Shown here piece after piece: positions 16,347-25,008 of a stretch of 64,000 nucleotides of DNA. Under the pieces are notes generated by a model. It searched no databases, had not been told where the DNA came from, and saw only the letters and a program-made list of their open reading frames with translations. A program made the translations under genes and the position numbers. How positions within the stretch are numbered: the stretch's first letter is position 1; each line of letters begins with the position of its first letter. Source of the DNA: Bellilinea sp034411135 (GTDB taxonomy: Bacteria > Chloroflexota > Anaerolineae > Anaerolineales > Anaerolineaceae); assembly GCA_034411135.1 (NCBI GenBank), contig DAOUMN010000051.1, forward strand, positions 24,437 to 88,436, written 5' to 3'.

Positions 16347-17691
16347 TGGTATACTCCTTGAGGACTTCGCAAAGGAGGTCGATTTCTTCACGGGTGTTCA
16401 TTTCGGTTACCGCCAGCAGCATCTGGTTTTCAAGTGATGGGTAATCCTGGCTGAGGTCATACCCACCAAGGATGCCGTTATCGAGCAGGTGTTCGTTGAT
16501 CTCTGCCACAGGTGCAGGGCATTTGACAACAAACTCATGGAAGAAGGGTTGGCTGAGATCGACCGCAAAACCGGGAATCTGGTTAATTTGTTTAGCGAGA
16601 AAGTGGGCTTTATGGTAGCACAATTCAGCGACCTGGCGTAAACCTTGTTTTCCGAGCAGACTCATGTACACGGTAGCCGCCAGGGCGATCAAACCCTGGT
16701 TGGTGCAAATATTCGAAGTCGCTTTTTCGCGGCGTATATGCTGTTCGCGGGCGGTAAGGGTCAACACATAACCGCGCTTACCTTGCTGATCGACCGTTTC
16801 GCCGATCAGTCGGCCAGCAATTTTGCGCACGTAATCCTTTTTGGCAGCGAAAATCCCCAAATACGGTCCGCCATAAGAAAGAGGAATGCCGAGTGGTTGA
16901 CCTTCGCCAACAACCAGGTCTGCGCCCATCTCACCCGGGCTTTTGAACAATGCCAGCGCGGTCGGGTTGATTACCACGGTCAAGATAGCGCCAACCGCAT
17001 GAACTTTGGCTGCCAGCTCGCTCAAATCCTGAACGCGGCCGAAGAAATCCGGGTATTGAACCACAACCATGGCGGTATTGGCATTCAGCAATTTGACCAA
17101 CCCCTCGAGTGAATCGAGCGGATTGTCCTGTTCGCCATCACCAATGATCTGGAGGTTCTCGTAACCGTCCATATACGTGCGTAAAACCTGACGGTACTGG
17201 GGGTTGACTGCCGGCGAAAGGATGAAGCGGGTACGTTTACCGCGGAAATGGTGATAAGCCAAAACCGCTGCCTCGGCTGTGGCTGTGGCACCGTCATAAT
17301 GCGAAGCATTGGAGACGTCCATGCCAGTCAGGTTGGCAATCAGGCTTTGGAATTCGAAGATGGCCTGCAAAGTGCCTTGCGATACTTCTGGCTGGTAAGG
17401 GGTGTAGGCGGTGTAAAATTCACCGCGCCGAAGAATTGCATCTACGGCAGCAGGAATATAGTGGTTGTACGCTCCCGCACCGAGGAAACAGATCAGGTCG
17501 CGGGTGGATTCATTGATTTGAGAAAGTTCCTGCAATTGGGCAGCAACTTCCATCTCGGAGAGAGCCGGGGGCAGGTTTAGCTGGGGAAATCGGTGTTCGG
17601 CGGGTACGCCTTCAAAAAGCGATTCAATGGAAGGCGCACCGATGGTCTTGAGCATTTCCTCCCGTTCAGAATCGGTATGGGGAATATACAT
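16339..17691 (-). CDS. gcvPA: Glycine dehydrogenase (decarboxylating) subunit 1
   Basis: 450 aa, the N-terminal-type half of the split P-protein. It pairs with GcvPB in the glycine cleavage complex; this half lacks the PLP lysine. Typical segments are FLGAGAYNHYIPAAVD and ASHYDGATATAEA. The start at 17691 gives MYIPHTDSEREEM and overlaps the gcvH stop by one base (TGATG), so a longer start was rejected. The split P-protein is the arrangement of many Gram-positives, Thermotogae, archaea and Chloroflexota; enteric bacteria have one fused gcvP. Confidence 0.97.
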   Translation of the reverse strand: MYIPHTDSEREEMLKTIGAPSIESLFEGVPAEHRFPQLNLPPALSEMEVAAQLQELSQINESTRDLICFLGAGAYNHYIPAAVDAILRRGEFYTAYTPYQPEVSQGTLQAIFEFQSLIANLTGMDVSNASHYDGATATAEAAVLAYHHFRGKRTRFILSPAVNPQYRQVLRTYMDGYENLQIIGDGEQDNPLDSLEGLVKLLNANTAMVVVQYPDFFGRVQDLSELAAKVHAVGAILTVVINPTALALFKSPGEMGADLVVGEGQPLGIPLSYGGPYLGIFAAKKDYVRKIAGRLIGETVDQQGKRGYVLTLTAREQHIRREKATSNICTNQGLIALAATVYMSLLGKQGLRQVAELCYHKAHFLAKQINQIPGFAVDLSQPFFHEFVVKCPAPVAEINEHLLDNGILGGYDLSQDYPSLENQMLLAVTEMNTREEIDLLCEVLKEYTNE

Positions 17692-18083
17692 CAGTGACTC
17701 CGTTCCTGGCAATAGGCTTCATAACCGGCGGCGTCCATTAACCCATCCAGTTCACCTGGATTGGACATTTCGATTTTCATCATCCAGGCTGCGCCATACG
17801 GATCGGTATTAACGGATTCGAATTGGTCGGTCAGGCTCTCGTTGATTTCCACCACTTTGCCTGAAACTGGGGCGTTTACATCCGCAGCCGCTTTGACAGA
17901 TTCGAGCGTTGCTACGGATTGATCCTTGCTGACCTCATCGCCGGGATCGACTTTGAATTCAAAATACACGATGTCCGAAAGCTGTGATTGAGCATAATCG
18001 GACACACCAATTGTGGCAATCTTGCCATCGACTTTCACCCATTCATCGCTCTTGGCATACTTCAGGTTTGTAGGAATATTCAT
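17691..18083 (-). CDS. gcvH: Glycine cleavage system H protein
   Basis: 130 aa lipoyl carrier that shuttles the aminomethyl group from GcvP to GcvT and the reduced lipoate to lipoamide dehydrogenase. The lipoylated residue is K64 in LESVKAAADV. The length is normal for the family. ATG 18083 follows GGAGGA. It is the first gene of gcvH-gcvPA-gcvPB, directly behind a tandem glycine riboswitch and its terminator. gcvT and the lipoate genes are not in this window. Confidence 0.97.
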   Translation of the reverse strand: MNIPTNLKYAKSDEWVKVDGKIATIGVSDYAQSQLSDIVYFEFKVDPGDEVSKDQSVATLESVKAAADVNAPVSGKVVEINESLTDQFESVNTDPYGAAWMMKIEMSNPGELDGLMDAAGYEAYCQERSH

Positions 18084-18108
18084 TTTTTCCTCCAGGCTAG
18101 GTGTGATT

Positions 18109-18153
18109 TTGAAAATAAGACAGAGAGCATGCTGAACACAGGCATGCCCTCTG
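18109..18153 (-). terminator. Riboswitch-controlled terminator before gcvH
   Basis: On the minus strand CAGAGGGCATGC (18153-18142) pairs with GCATGCTCTCTG (18132-18121). The stem is 12 bp with one G-U pair and a 9-base loop, followed by TCTTATTTTC. The 5' end of the stem (CAGAGG) is also the 3' strand of P1 of the second glycine aptamer, so the two structures exclude each other. Ligand binding should therefore prevent termination, making an ON switch. Confidence 0.85.
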
Positions 18154-18323
18154 TTATCGACCTGTGAGATTCATCCCGACCAGCGAGATTTGCTCCATGG
18201 GTGCGTACAATGCTTTTCAGAGGAGGATCCATTCGGGGTCCTTTTACCTGAGAGATTCAACGGCAGCCTTTTGCTGGCCGTTTTGCCCCTTCGGTGCCAA
18301 CGGATGTGGTCTCTTCCCCGAAT
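18148..18323 (-). promoter_or_regulatory. Tandem glycine riboswitch
   Basis: Aptamer 1 (18323-18231) is closed by an 8-bp P1 (CCCCGAAT at + 18316-18323 with ATTCGGGG at + 18231-18238). It carries the glycine-aptamer signatures GGCACCGAAGGGGCAAA and TGAATCTCTCAGGTAAAAGGAC. Aptamer 2 (18223-18148) has P1 CCTCTG/CAGAGG with diverged copies GCACCCATGGAGCAAA and TGAATCTCACAGG. A 7-base linker joins them. Its position ahead of gcvH, the glycine degradation operon, fits the known class. Confidence 0.93.
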
Positions 18324-18362
18324 TTGAAAAGTGTGAGATTTCTTGCCAGAATATCATTAAAG

Positions 18363-18368
18363 ATTATA
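18363..18368 (-). promoter_or_regulatory. -10 box of the gcv operon
   Basis: A consensus TATAAT on the minus strand lies about 40 bases upstream of riboswitch aptamer 1, in an AT-rich gap. No convincing -35 was found; TTCTTG lies 15 bases upstream. The start site would give a leader that carries the whole riboswitch. Confidence 0.5.
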
Positions 18369-18422
18369 CCAAAATTGGTTCTACAAGAATACTCTTCCGG
18401 CTTTTTGAAAAGCTTAAATTTT

Positions 18423-19583
18423 TTACCAAAGACCTGGTTGGTGAACCGGGATTTTTCCGTTCAGGAGCACATACGGCGCCGCGCGTTCTGGAAGAATGCC
18501 AAGGTATTTTAAGTCCCCCAGGGTTTTGATTTTGTGTTTGCGTCGGAATTCGAGTATACGCCGCGCAGTTTTTGGACCAATGCCAGGAACACGCAGCAGG
18601 AGATGAAAGTCGGCTTGGTTGAGTTCAACCGGGTGGTGGATAAGGTGGGATTGAGCCCAGGCTTTTTTGGGGTCAACGTCAAGGGGTAAATTCCCGGTTT
18701 TCGTGTAGTTGAATTCCTGTGGAGAAAAATGGTAATTCCGCAATAAAAAAGACGCCTGATAGAGTCGAAACGTGCGCAATGGATTTTCAGCAGGCAGGTT
18801 TTCCAGAGGGGTATCCTTAATTGGTGAAAAGGGGGAATAATAAATACGCGATAAATGTAGATTAGTATATAGTTCGGCAGAGGTGTTGAGGATTTCGTCA
18901 TCGCTTTCTCCGGCAGCTCCTACAACCATCTGGGTGACCAGGGATGGGAAGCGATGATTGAATCCTCTTTGTGGATCCGGGCTGCGGCGAAAAAAGTCTG
19001 CCCATTGCAAGGGTTGAAGAAGCTCGGAGTAAAATTCTTTGCGTGGAGCAAGCAACGAAAGCCTTTTCGGATTAGGTGCTTCGAGATTGATCGATACTCG
19101 GTCGGCAAGGAGCATGGCTCGCTCTAGCTGATCTTTTTCCAGTCCGGGCATGACCTTGAGATGCAAATATCCACGATACTGGTATTTGTTGCGCAGCAAT
19201 TCGGCTGTGTCGATCAATTTATCCTGTGTGCGCACCCCACCGCCGATGATGCCGGAGCTGAGGAACAATCCTTCAACGATCCCCGCCGCGTTGATCTGTG
19301 AAAATGTCTTTGCCATTTCATCCGGCTTCATTGTTGCGCGGCGAAAATCTCTGCCAGCGCGAAACGGACAATAGCTGCAATTTCGTTCGCAGGCTGTTGT
19401 GAGCAGTGTCTTGAGCAAGGCAACCTGTCCGCCGCCGGATTTTCTGGCACGGAAAACATTTGTATCTTGCACACTGGTTTGGCTTACCGACAGCGTGCAA
19501 GGTATCGATCGATTCTCGCGTTCGTCGACTTCCAGAAATGTGTGCTGATTAAGCAGTGAGAAAACCGATTCGGCAGTTTGCAT
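18423..19583 (-). CDS. Radical SAM protein with C-terminal helix-hairpin-helix (putative DNA modification/repair type)
   Basis: 386 aa from ATG 19583. The 4Fe-4S/SAM motif CERNCSYC lies in the N-terminal third, and the C terminus has a helix-hairpin-helix, LLLRVPGIGPKTARRILEF. This architecture matches the family annotated as putative DNA modification/repair radical SAM proteins, often linked to uracil-DNA-glycosylase-like partners. No such partner lies next to it here, and the reaction is unknown. ATG 19583 is supported by a promoter whose -10 ends 6 bases before it, which predicts a leaderless mRNA. An upstream in-frame ATG at 19640 is possible but lies above this promoter. Confidence 0.85.
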   Translation of the reverse strand: MQTAESVFSLLNQHTFLEVDERENRSIPCTLSVSQTSVQDTNVFRARKSGGGQVALLKTLLTTACERNCSYCPFRAGRDFRRATMKPDEMAKTFSQINAAGIVEGLFLSSGIIGGGVRTQDKLIDTAELLRNKYQYRGYLHLKVMPGLEKDQLERAMLLADRVSINLEAPNPKRLSLLAPRKEFYSELLQPLQWADFFRRSPDPQRGFNHRFPSLVTQMVVGAAGESDDEILNTSAELYTNLHLSRIYYSPFSPIKDTPLENLPAENPLRTFRLYQASFLLRNYHFSPQEFNYTKTGNLPLDVDPKKAWAQSHLIHHPVELNQADFHLLLRVPGIGPKTARRILEFRRKHKIKTLGDLKYLGILPERAAPYVLLNGKIPVHQPGLW

Positions 19584-19589
19584 AACCTT

Positions 19590-19618
19590 ATTATAGAATA
19601 TTTGTTCTTTATTTGCAA
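19590..19618 (-). promoter_or_regulatory. Promoter of the radical SAM gene (leaderless start)
   Basis: TTGCAA (- strand, + 19613-19618), a 17-base spacer and consensus TATAAT (+ 19590-19595), then 6 bases to ATG at 19583. Transcription would begin at or next to the start codon. Confidence 0.6.
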
Positions 19619-19656
19619 TCTCCTCCTGCTTTGTTAACATTACTGTATAATTTCTT

Positions 19657-20370
19657 GTGACCAATAATTTGGAGAAGATTACAACGTTGGAAAGTAGATT
19701 TGTGAATTGGTGGAAACATCTCCTGCGCATTTTTTTTCATTTACTGTATCATCCGTTGGCATTTTCCTATGATCTGGTTGCCTGGCTGGTTTCGCTTGGG
19801 CGTTGGCAAGCATGGGTGACACAGGCGTGTAATTACCTTGATAGGTCTCCAATCCTGGAGCTTGGTTTTGGCCCGGGACACTTGCAGCAAAGGCTGCTTG
19901 ATTCCGGAAGACCGGTATTTGGATTAGATGAAAGCCGGTTTATGTGTCAGCTGGCAGCCAGACGGTTGCGAAAAAAACTGGGGGCAGGAATTTCGCCCAA
20001 CCTGTGCCGCGGGTTGGCTCAAAATCTTCCGTTTGCGGCTGGGTCGTTCAAGGCCGTTATAGCTACGTTTCCCAGTGAATATATCTACAATAAGTCTACA
20101 ATCCTGGAATGCGAACGGGTGCTGGCATCGGGTGGGCAGTTGATCATCCTGGCAGCAGTTAACTTGGGCGGAAGCTCCCTGTTGGAACGTTTGCTACGTG
20201 GTTTGTTTAAGGTCGCCTACCAATCCGGTGATCCGGAAGAAGCCAGGCAAATTGTGGCTGATCTTTTTATCCAACATGGTTTTCGCATCCATTTCGATCA
20301 GCGAAATTACCGGAATGATCGGCTATGGTTTATTCGGGCGCAAAAAGGGGTTTCTCCCCTTTCCGAATGA
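19657..20370 (+). CDS. Class I SAM-dependent methyltransferase
   Basis: 237 aa. The Rossmann-fold SAM-binding motif I is ILELGFGPGHL, followed by an acidic strand-2 end (FGLDESRF) and a motif IV region near AVIATFPSEYIY. The substrate is unknown; the layout resembles small-molecule or lipid methyltransferases (UbiE-like). A hydrophobic stretch near residues 30-50 (LLYHPLAFSYDLVAWLVSL) may touch the membrane. The start is uncertain. GTG 19657 sits 5 bases after a TATAAT (19646-19651) and may be leaderless; TTG 19687 behind GGAGAAG is the alternative. It is divergent from the radical SAM gene. Confidence 0.85.
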   Translation: MTNNLEKITTLESRFVNWWKHLLRIFFHLLYHPLAFSYDLVAWLVSLGRWQAWVTQACNYLDRSPILELGFGPGHLQQRLLDSGRPVFGLDESRFMCQLAARRLRKKLGAGISPNLCRGLAQNLPFAAGSFKAVIATFPSEYIYNKSTILECERVLASGGQLIILAAVNLGGSSLLERLLRGLFKVAYQSGDPEEARQIVADLFIQHGFRIHFDQRNYRNDRLWFIRAQKGVSPLSE

Positions 20371-20395
20371 GAAAAAAAACTGTAAAATCTAACAC

Positions 20396-21115
20396 ATGGA
20401 AATTCAAATCGCTGTTGCCAAAACAACGAAGTATGGATCGCCTGAGAGCGGTGATTCTGTAGAAATCATCGAACGCCCCAACGGAGGCATTTCGGTGGTT
20501 ATGTGCGATGGGAAATCTTCTGGACGGGAAGCTAAAATGATTTCGGGCATGGTTGCCCGTAAAGTGATCGGTCTGATCGCAGATGGTATCCGCGATGGTG
20601 CTGCAGCGCGAGCGGCTTCCGATCATTTGTATACCGAACGCAATGGTCAATATTCGGTCTTTTTAAATATTCTCAGTGCTGATTTGCAGAGCAGCACGAT
20701 CGTTCTCTCACGCAACAACCCGACGCCGATTTTTCTGGCGCAGGGGGACCATTTGGAATGCATCAGCGGAGAAACGCACCCGATTGGGGTGGCGCGTAAC
20801 ATTCGTCCCTTGATTACAGAAATAACCATGACACCCGGCACAACGATTGTCATGTACACCGATGGGGTTGCCAATGCGGGCCGTGCTCATGATGAGGGTA
20901 TCGATATTTGTGCTGCTCTAGAAGCGATACTGGATGAACAAAATCCTTCTGCTGCAGTTATTGCCGATTCGCTTCTGGGGCAGGCGGTGCGCATGGATCA
21001 GGGGCAACCACAAGATGATATGAGCGTGACGGTGTTACGGGTAATGCCGAAGGAGCAGGATTTTATCCGCCGGTTGAGTGTGCGTTTGCCGGTTTCACCA
21101 CCGGTTTATGATTGA
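20396..21115 (+). CDS. SpoIIE/PP2C-type serine phosphatase domain protein
   Basis: 239 aa, almost entirely one PP2C-like (SpoIIE) phosphatase domain, a Mn2+/Mg2+-dependent phosphoserine phosphatase. Metal-binding acids are visible: D38 in VMCDGKSSG, D156 in MYTDGVANAG and the QPQDDMSV motif near the end. There is no sensor, receiver or membrane domain, so it probably acts on an anti-sigma-factor antagonist or another phosphoprotein encoded elsewhere. No SD precedes ATG 20396; TAAAAT at 20383-20388 ends 7 bases before it, which suggests a leaderless mRNA. Its last ~50 bases overlap the convergent membrane-protein gene. Confidence 0.88.
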   Translation: MEIQIAVAKTTKYGSPESGDSVEIIERPNGGISVVMCDGKSSGREAKMISGMVARKVIGLIADGIRDGAAARAASDHLYTERNGQYSVFLNILSADLQSSTIVLSRNNPTPIFLAQGDHLECISGETHPIGVARNIRPLITEITMTPGTTIVMYTDGVANAGRAHDEGIDICAALEAILDEQNPSAAVIADSLLGQAVRMDQGQPQDDMSVTVLRVMPKEQDFIRRLSVRLPVSPPVYD

Positions 21116-21527
21116 TCCCTGCCCGGTGAACAAGCCAGATAGCCAGAATTAATAATGCCCATCCAAGTGAATCGAACAGGATAAAACGTTCGATACTGGA
21201 TTTCAATATGGCGTGCTGAGCGGGTATATCCAGCCATAGCAGAGTTTCACCAAACAAACCTATGGTTTGCATGATGATTGCTTCAAGCAAGGATACCCGG
21301 TAACGAATTGGATGCCAGCAGGCAAAAACATACGGGATATTCCACATTAGAAACAGAATGCCCGTACTTTGAATGACTGTCCTCCCAACCAACCCGGTCA
21401 ATTCGTAAGCGTGAAGGTAAGGTTGAGGGTTGGCGATGAACTGCACCGCTGCCTGCAGGTTCAGAAAAAGGACAATGCCAATCAGCAGGCTGGCAAACCA
21501 GCGCCTTTGTTGTAATGCTTGCGTCAT
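21063..21527 (-). CDS. Small membrane protein, four predicted TM helices
   Basis: 154 aa, not recognised. Hydrophobic helices lie near residues 12-32 (SLLIGIVLFLNLQAAVQFI), 47-68, 84-102 and 120-137 (LGWALLILAIWLVHRAG). ATG 21527 has a clear GGAGG site at the right distance, which supports it as a real gene. Its last ~50 bases overlap the 3' end of the convergent phosphatase gene. No conserved catalytic motif is visible, and the function is unknown. Confidence 0.68.
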   Translation of the reverse strand: MTQALQQRRWFASLLIGIVLFLNLQAAVQFIANPQPYLHAYELTGLVGRTVIQSTGILFLMWNIPYVFACWHPIRYRVSLLEAIIMQTIGLFGETLLWLDIPAQHAILKSSIERFILFDSLGWALLILAIWLVHRAGINHKPVVKPANAHSTGG

Positions 21528-21581
21528 ATTACCTCCAATCCGGCAGGGTGATCGAATTAATCATAACTAAAATGGTAAAAG

Positions 21582-21611
21582 TTGAATGATCACTCGGATT
21601 TAGTGTACAAT
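21582..21611 (+). promoter_or_regulatory. Probable promoter of the glycosyltransferase-like gene
   Basis: TTGAAT (21582-21587), an 18-base spacer and TACAAT (21606-21611), 42 bases before GTG 21654. It lies in the intergenic gap divergent from the small membrane protein gene. Confidence 0.45.
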
Positions 21612-21653
21612 ACAGCCGTTGGTTTCAAATAGTAGAGAAGGGTTGAGTGGATT

Positions 21654-22757
21654 GTGAAAATTGCGGTTGTCATTTCCTCGCATGGGTATGGGCATGCGGC
21701 TCGCGCCTCCGCCGTGATAAACGCCTTTCATCAGCGCAATCCTGAAGTTCGTTTTGAGATTATTACAATGGTTCCGGAATGGTTCTTCGCGGAGTCCTTG
21801 CCTGCGCTTGCCTTTCACTATTATCCCTTCGAAAGCGATGTTGGTGTTGTTCAGAATACTCCCCTGGTGGAAGATTTGCCCGCCACAGTCGAACGGTTGA
21901 AATCCTTTTTGCCCTTTCAGAACCAGCGGGTGGATTTCCTCGCCAAGCACCTCTGCCAGGCTGGCTGTTCGGCAGTGATTTGTGACATTGCACCAATCGG
22001 TATTGCAGCGGCACAGGCAGTGGGCATTCCCTCGGTGCTGATCGAAAATTTCACCTGGGACTGGATTTATTCCGGTTATCTTGATAAAGAAAATCGCTTG
22101 CAGGGTTTTCTTCCGTTGTTGAAGGAGATGTTTGAAGCTAGCACTTACCGGATACAGACCATGCCGGTATGCGAGCCAATTGTTGGAGCTGACATCACCG
22201 TTTTTCCGGTCGCCCGCCAGCCGCGCCATACTCGTGAGCAAACCCGCCAATTCCTGAGGCTCGACAGTAGACAGCCAACGGTGCTAATCACGATGGGGGG
22301 CATTGAACAGGATTTCCGTGTTTTACCTTCCACGCAATCTATTGGTGATGTTGTATTCATACTTCCGGGAGGGAGCGATGTCGAACGGCGCGAGGGGAAC
22401 TTAATCCGGCTGCCGCATCATCACAGTTATTATCACCCCGATCTCGTGCACGCCAGCGATCTGGTTGTGGGAAAATTGGGCTATAGCACAATTGCTGAGG
22501 CATATCATGCTGGCGTGCCCTATCTCTATATTCCGCGCAATCATTTTCGCGAAACAGCCCCGCTGGCGGAATTTGTCGAGAAAGAACTCAACGGCAAATC
22601 ACTCACTGAATCCGATTTTTGGAGTGGCAGTTGGGTGGAGCAGATTGTGCCAATGCTGGCGCGATCGTACCAGAAAACCGAAAGACAAAATGGTGCGGAT
22701 CAGATCGCTGATTTCCTGGGAGCAAACTTGCACCTGCACCTGACTGAAACGGTTTAG
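21654..22757 (+). CDS. GT-B fold glycosyltransferase-like protein
   Basis: 367 aa. The N terminus reads VVISSHGYGHAARASAV, the glycine/histidine-rich loop of MurG/MGDG-synthase-like (GT28-type) and related GT-B enzymes. The C-terminal half has ITMGGIEQDF and the nucleotide-sugar site pattern VVGKLGYSTIAEAYHAGVP. It is therefore probably a cytosolic or membrane-associated glycosyltransferase using a UDP-type sugar, perhaps on a lipid; the acceptor is unknown. Start GTG 21654 follows a purine-rich stretch (gagaaggg). It stands alone between divergent and convergent genes. Confidence 0.82.
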   Translation: MKIAVVISSHGYGHAARASAVINAFHQRNPEVRFEIITMVPEWFFAESLPALAFHYYPFESDVGVVQNTPLVEDLPATVERLKSFLPFQNQRVDFLAKHLCQAGCSAVICDIAPIGIAAAQAVGIPSVLIENFTWDWIYSGYLDKENRLQGFLPLLKEMFEASTYRIQTMPVCEPIVGADITVFPVARQPRHTREQTRQFLRLDSRQPTVLITMGGIEQDFRVLPSTQSIGDVVFILPGGSDVERREGNLIRLPHHHSYYHPDLVHASDLVVGKLGYSTIAEAYHAGVPYLYIPRNHFRETAPLAEFVEKELNGKSLTESDFWSGSWVEQIVPMLARSYQKTERQNGADQIADFLGANLHLHLTETV

Positions 22758-22771
22758 GTGCCTTTCCTCTT

Positions 22772-23071
22772 CTAATTACCCTTGACCCAGTCTTCGAAGA
22801 AAGGCTGGAATTTCACGGGGGTGAATTCGGTGTAATAATAATCCGCTGCGTTATGCTTTTGATAAGGATCGCGGGCAAAAAAAGCGCGTAAATCCTCTTC
22901 TGAAGGCGCACGAGCAACAACCAGTCCGCCAATGCGGGGATTTTGGGGTCCAGAGCACAATAACCAGCCCTGATCGTAACCGGTTTGGAGAAATGCGCGG
23001 TGTTCTGCAAGAATTTCTTCAATTTTTTCCAGTGGAATCTTGTATTCAACCCTGACGATGAAGTGTTTCAC
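22772..23071 (-). CDS. YciI-like (YCII-related) protein
   Basis: 99 aa, a small ferredoxin-like alpha/beta barrel fold of the YCII family. The conserved histidine is in EHRAFL, and the usual C-terminal DP(F/Y) element appears as ARDPYQKHNAADYY. Members are thought to be small enzymes or dehalogenase-like accessory proteins; no substrate can be named. Start is GTG 23071 with GGAG about 11 bases upstream. It is divergent from the YigZ gene, with 40 bases between the starts. Confidence 0.88.
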   Translation of the reverse strand: MKHFIVRVEYKIPLEKIEEILAEHRAFLQTGYDQGWLLCSGPQNPRIGGLVVARAPSEEDLRAFFARDPYQKHNAADYYYTEFTPVKFQPFFEDWVKGN

Positions 23072-23111
23072 AGAAAGTTTCTCCTATACATGGTTGGGGT
23101 ATACTGGGGGT

Positions 23112-23795
23112 ATGAGTGAAGCAAATCATACCATGAAGGGGCAAGAAGAGCCCAGTTATCGGCTGCCTGCTGGTGAAACCCGGGCGGAAATTCAAGTAAT
23201 GCGTTCGCGTTTCATTGCCTGTGCATCGCTGGCACTGAGTGTGGAGGACGCCCGTAAATACGTGCAAACAATTCGGCGGGAGTTCGCGGATGCCAGTCAT
23301 CATGTGGCTGCTTATCGAATTGGCTTTGGAAAAAGTGTGATTGAACATTGTAATGATGACGGTGAGCCATCAGGAACTGCAGGAAAACCGGTTCTGGCGG
23401 TATTGAAAGGCAGCAACATCGGCGATATTGTTGTGGTTGTCGTGCGCTATTTTGGCGGGATTAAGCTTGGTACTGGTGGTTTGACACGAGCCTATCGCGA
23501 CGCAGCCAAAGCGGTGATTGCGCTGCTTCCGCTGGCTTTGCGCCAAATGGCTTGCGAGATGGTGGTTACGCTTCCGTATGCCTTCTACCAAAAAGCTTGT
23601 GGAATGATCGAGCGGTATCGTGGTGAGATATATGAGGAAATATTTGAGGAAAAAGTGATGCTGGCAATACGCCTGCCATCCGAAATGGTGCATTCGCTTG
23701 AAGCCAGCCTGACCGACTTAACCCAGGGAATGTGCGAATGGAAAATTACGCGGCGGGATGTGAGTGTGATTGTACCGTTTCCACCTCTGCCGTAA
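23112..23795 (+). CDS. YigZ/IMPACT family protein
   Basis: 227 aa. The N-terminal IMPACT-type domain has the signatures SHHVAAYRIG, NDDGEPSGTAGKPVL and VVRYFGGIKLGTGGLTRAY; the C-terminal ~70 residues form the DUF1949-like ferredoxin fold. The family is linked to translation and ribosome-associated regulation, but its exact role in bacteria is unsettled. ATG 23112 lacks an SD. TATACT (23100-23105) ends 6 bases upstream, so the mRNA is likely leaderless; an earlier in-frame start at 23040 lies inside the divergent gene and was rejected. The 3' end overlaps the convergent membrane-protein gene by 50 bases. Confidence 0.92.
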   Translation: MSEANHTMKGQEEPSYRLPAGETRAEIQVMRSRFIACASLALSVEDARKYVQTIRREFADASHHVAAYRIGFGKSVIEHCNDDGEPSGTAGKPVLAVLKGSNIGDIVVVVVRYFGGIKLGTGGLTRAYRDAAKAVIALLPLALRQMACEMVVTLPYAFYQKACGMIERYRGEIYEEIFEEKVMLAIRLPSEMVHSLEASLTDLTQGMCEWKITRRDVSVIVPFPPLP

Positions 23796-24903
23796 GCGTT
23801 GGTATGTTTTCGAGAACAGGAAGATCCACGAATCTGCGGCGGTAATTGAGCAAGCCGAGCAGAATCAAGAACTCGATCATCGCGTTGATAGATGCCGAAA
23901 ACTGGTCAAGGTAGAAAACCAGAAAGTTAACAATGGTCAACGAGGCGGTCAGGACGATGACAGAGATATTGGAAGCCAATTTATCCCTTCTCAGAATGAA
24001 AAGCAGCGCAGCCAGAATCGAGAAAATACCAATAACGCCTTGAATGATGATCTTTAAGGCAACCCACAGCGGCGGAATCGTGTTGGGAATTTCTTGAAAG
24101 ATGCGAATAGATTGAATGGACAATTCGTCTACCAGATGAAATGATACCAGCGTGATATTAAACAGGCCAGTGGCAGAAAGCAAACCCACCCAAAAGAGGC
24201 TTAAAATAAGGACGATTCTCAAACGCGGGCGCGTGAAGAACTGATCAAGGCGGGTAATGATTTGATTGATCCACGAAATGAAACTGCTCGGATTTGCGCT
24301 GAACTCGTCCAGTGGATGGTTCTCTATAAAATTACGCAGAGATTTTGCCAGTTCGATCAGGGTTTTATCATTGGCGGTGGCGAGAATATGATTGAGCCGT
24401 TTCTGTAAGAATGCTTTCTCTTCCGCATCCAGGTCATGATCGAGTAATTCTTCCATCATGCTGAAGATATCATAAAGATCTTCGCGTGTCGTTGTTTCCC
24501 GCGGGCGGCGGAATTGCAGGTAGATCAGCACAGTTATGAGGAAAAAAGCATAAATCAGCGGGGCAGCGGGGGGATAAAAATAATCGTTAGTGCGGGTAAT
24601 GAATTTCCCAATCTCATCGATGAACAGCCCAAATCCGATCCCGCCCAAAAGGGCTGACCAGAATAACGCCCAGCGGTTGGCGTACATCAAGGGTAGTAGC
24701 GCAGCAACGAACAAAATCAAACCGCCCCAGATGACATGAGCGATGTGAAGCCCGCCAAATTCCACCCTTGGATAATTTGTCAATTCAAGAAAGAGGCGCA
24801 CCAGGAGCACCGAACCGGCAAAGCCGATCAGGGAGATGAGTAAATACCGCTCGACAAGCAAGCGGCGGACGGGATTTCGTTTCCTTAATTGACGATTTTT
24901 CAC
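23746..24903 (-). CDS. Multi-TM membrane protein, unknown function
   Basis: 385 aa from GTG 24903. An N-terminal block has about five hydrophobic helices (from YLLISLIGFAGSVLLVRLFL to PLIYAFFLITVLIYL). A ~110-residue soluble acidic helical segment follows (YDIFSMMEELLDHDLDAEEK), then a second block of three to four helices near the C terminus. The pattern GFGLFIDEIGKF in the first block is seen in uncharacterised membrane proteins; no enzyme motif is visible. An in-frame ATG further up (25086) would run through AT-rich promoter sequence of the divergent gene, so GTG 24903, 22 bases after a minus-strand TATAAT (+ 24926-24931), is preferred. Confidence 0.75.
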   Translation of the reverse strand: MKNRQLRKRNPVRRLLVERYLLISLIGFAGSVLLVRLFLELTNYPRVEFGGLHIAHVIWGGLILFVAALLPLMYANRWALFWSALLGGIGFGLFIDEIGKFITRTNDYFYPPAAPLIYAFFLITVLIYLQFRRPRETTTREDLYDIFSMMEELLDHDLDAEEKAFLQKRLNHILATANDKTLIELAKSLRNFIENHPLDEFSANPSSFISWINQIITRLDQFFTRPRLRIVLILSLFWVGLLSATGLFNITLVSFHLVDELSIQSIRIFQEIPNTIPPLWVALKIIIQGVIGIFSILAALLFILRRDKLASNISVIVLTASLTIVNFLVFYLDQFSASINAMIEFLILLGLLNYRRRFVDLPVLENIPTLTAEVETVQSHSHPAA

Positions 24904-25008
24904 AGGATTGACTCGGTTTGGGATAATTATATATTCTATTGGGGTTATGTTATACTGTTGAGTAATTCCAGTAATTCCATCCAATTTTACTGCTATCGAG
25001 GTGATCTG

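Noticed and set aside
20343..20365. GGGG/CCCC hairpin at the end of the methyltransferase gene as a terminator
   Set aside because: The stem is short and lies inside the coding sequence with no T tract after it.
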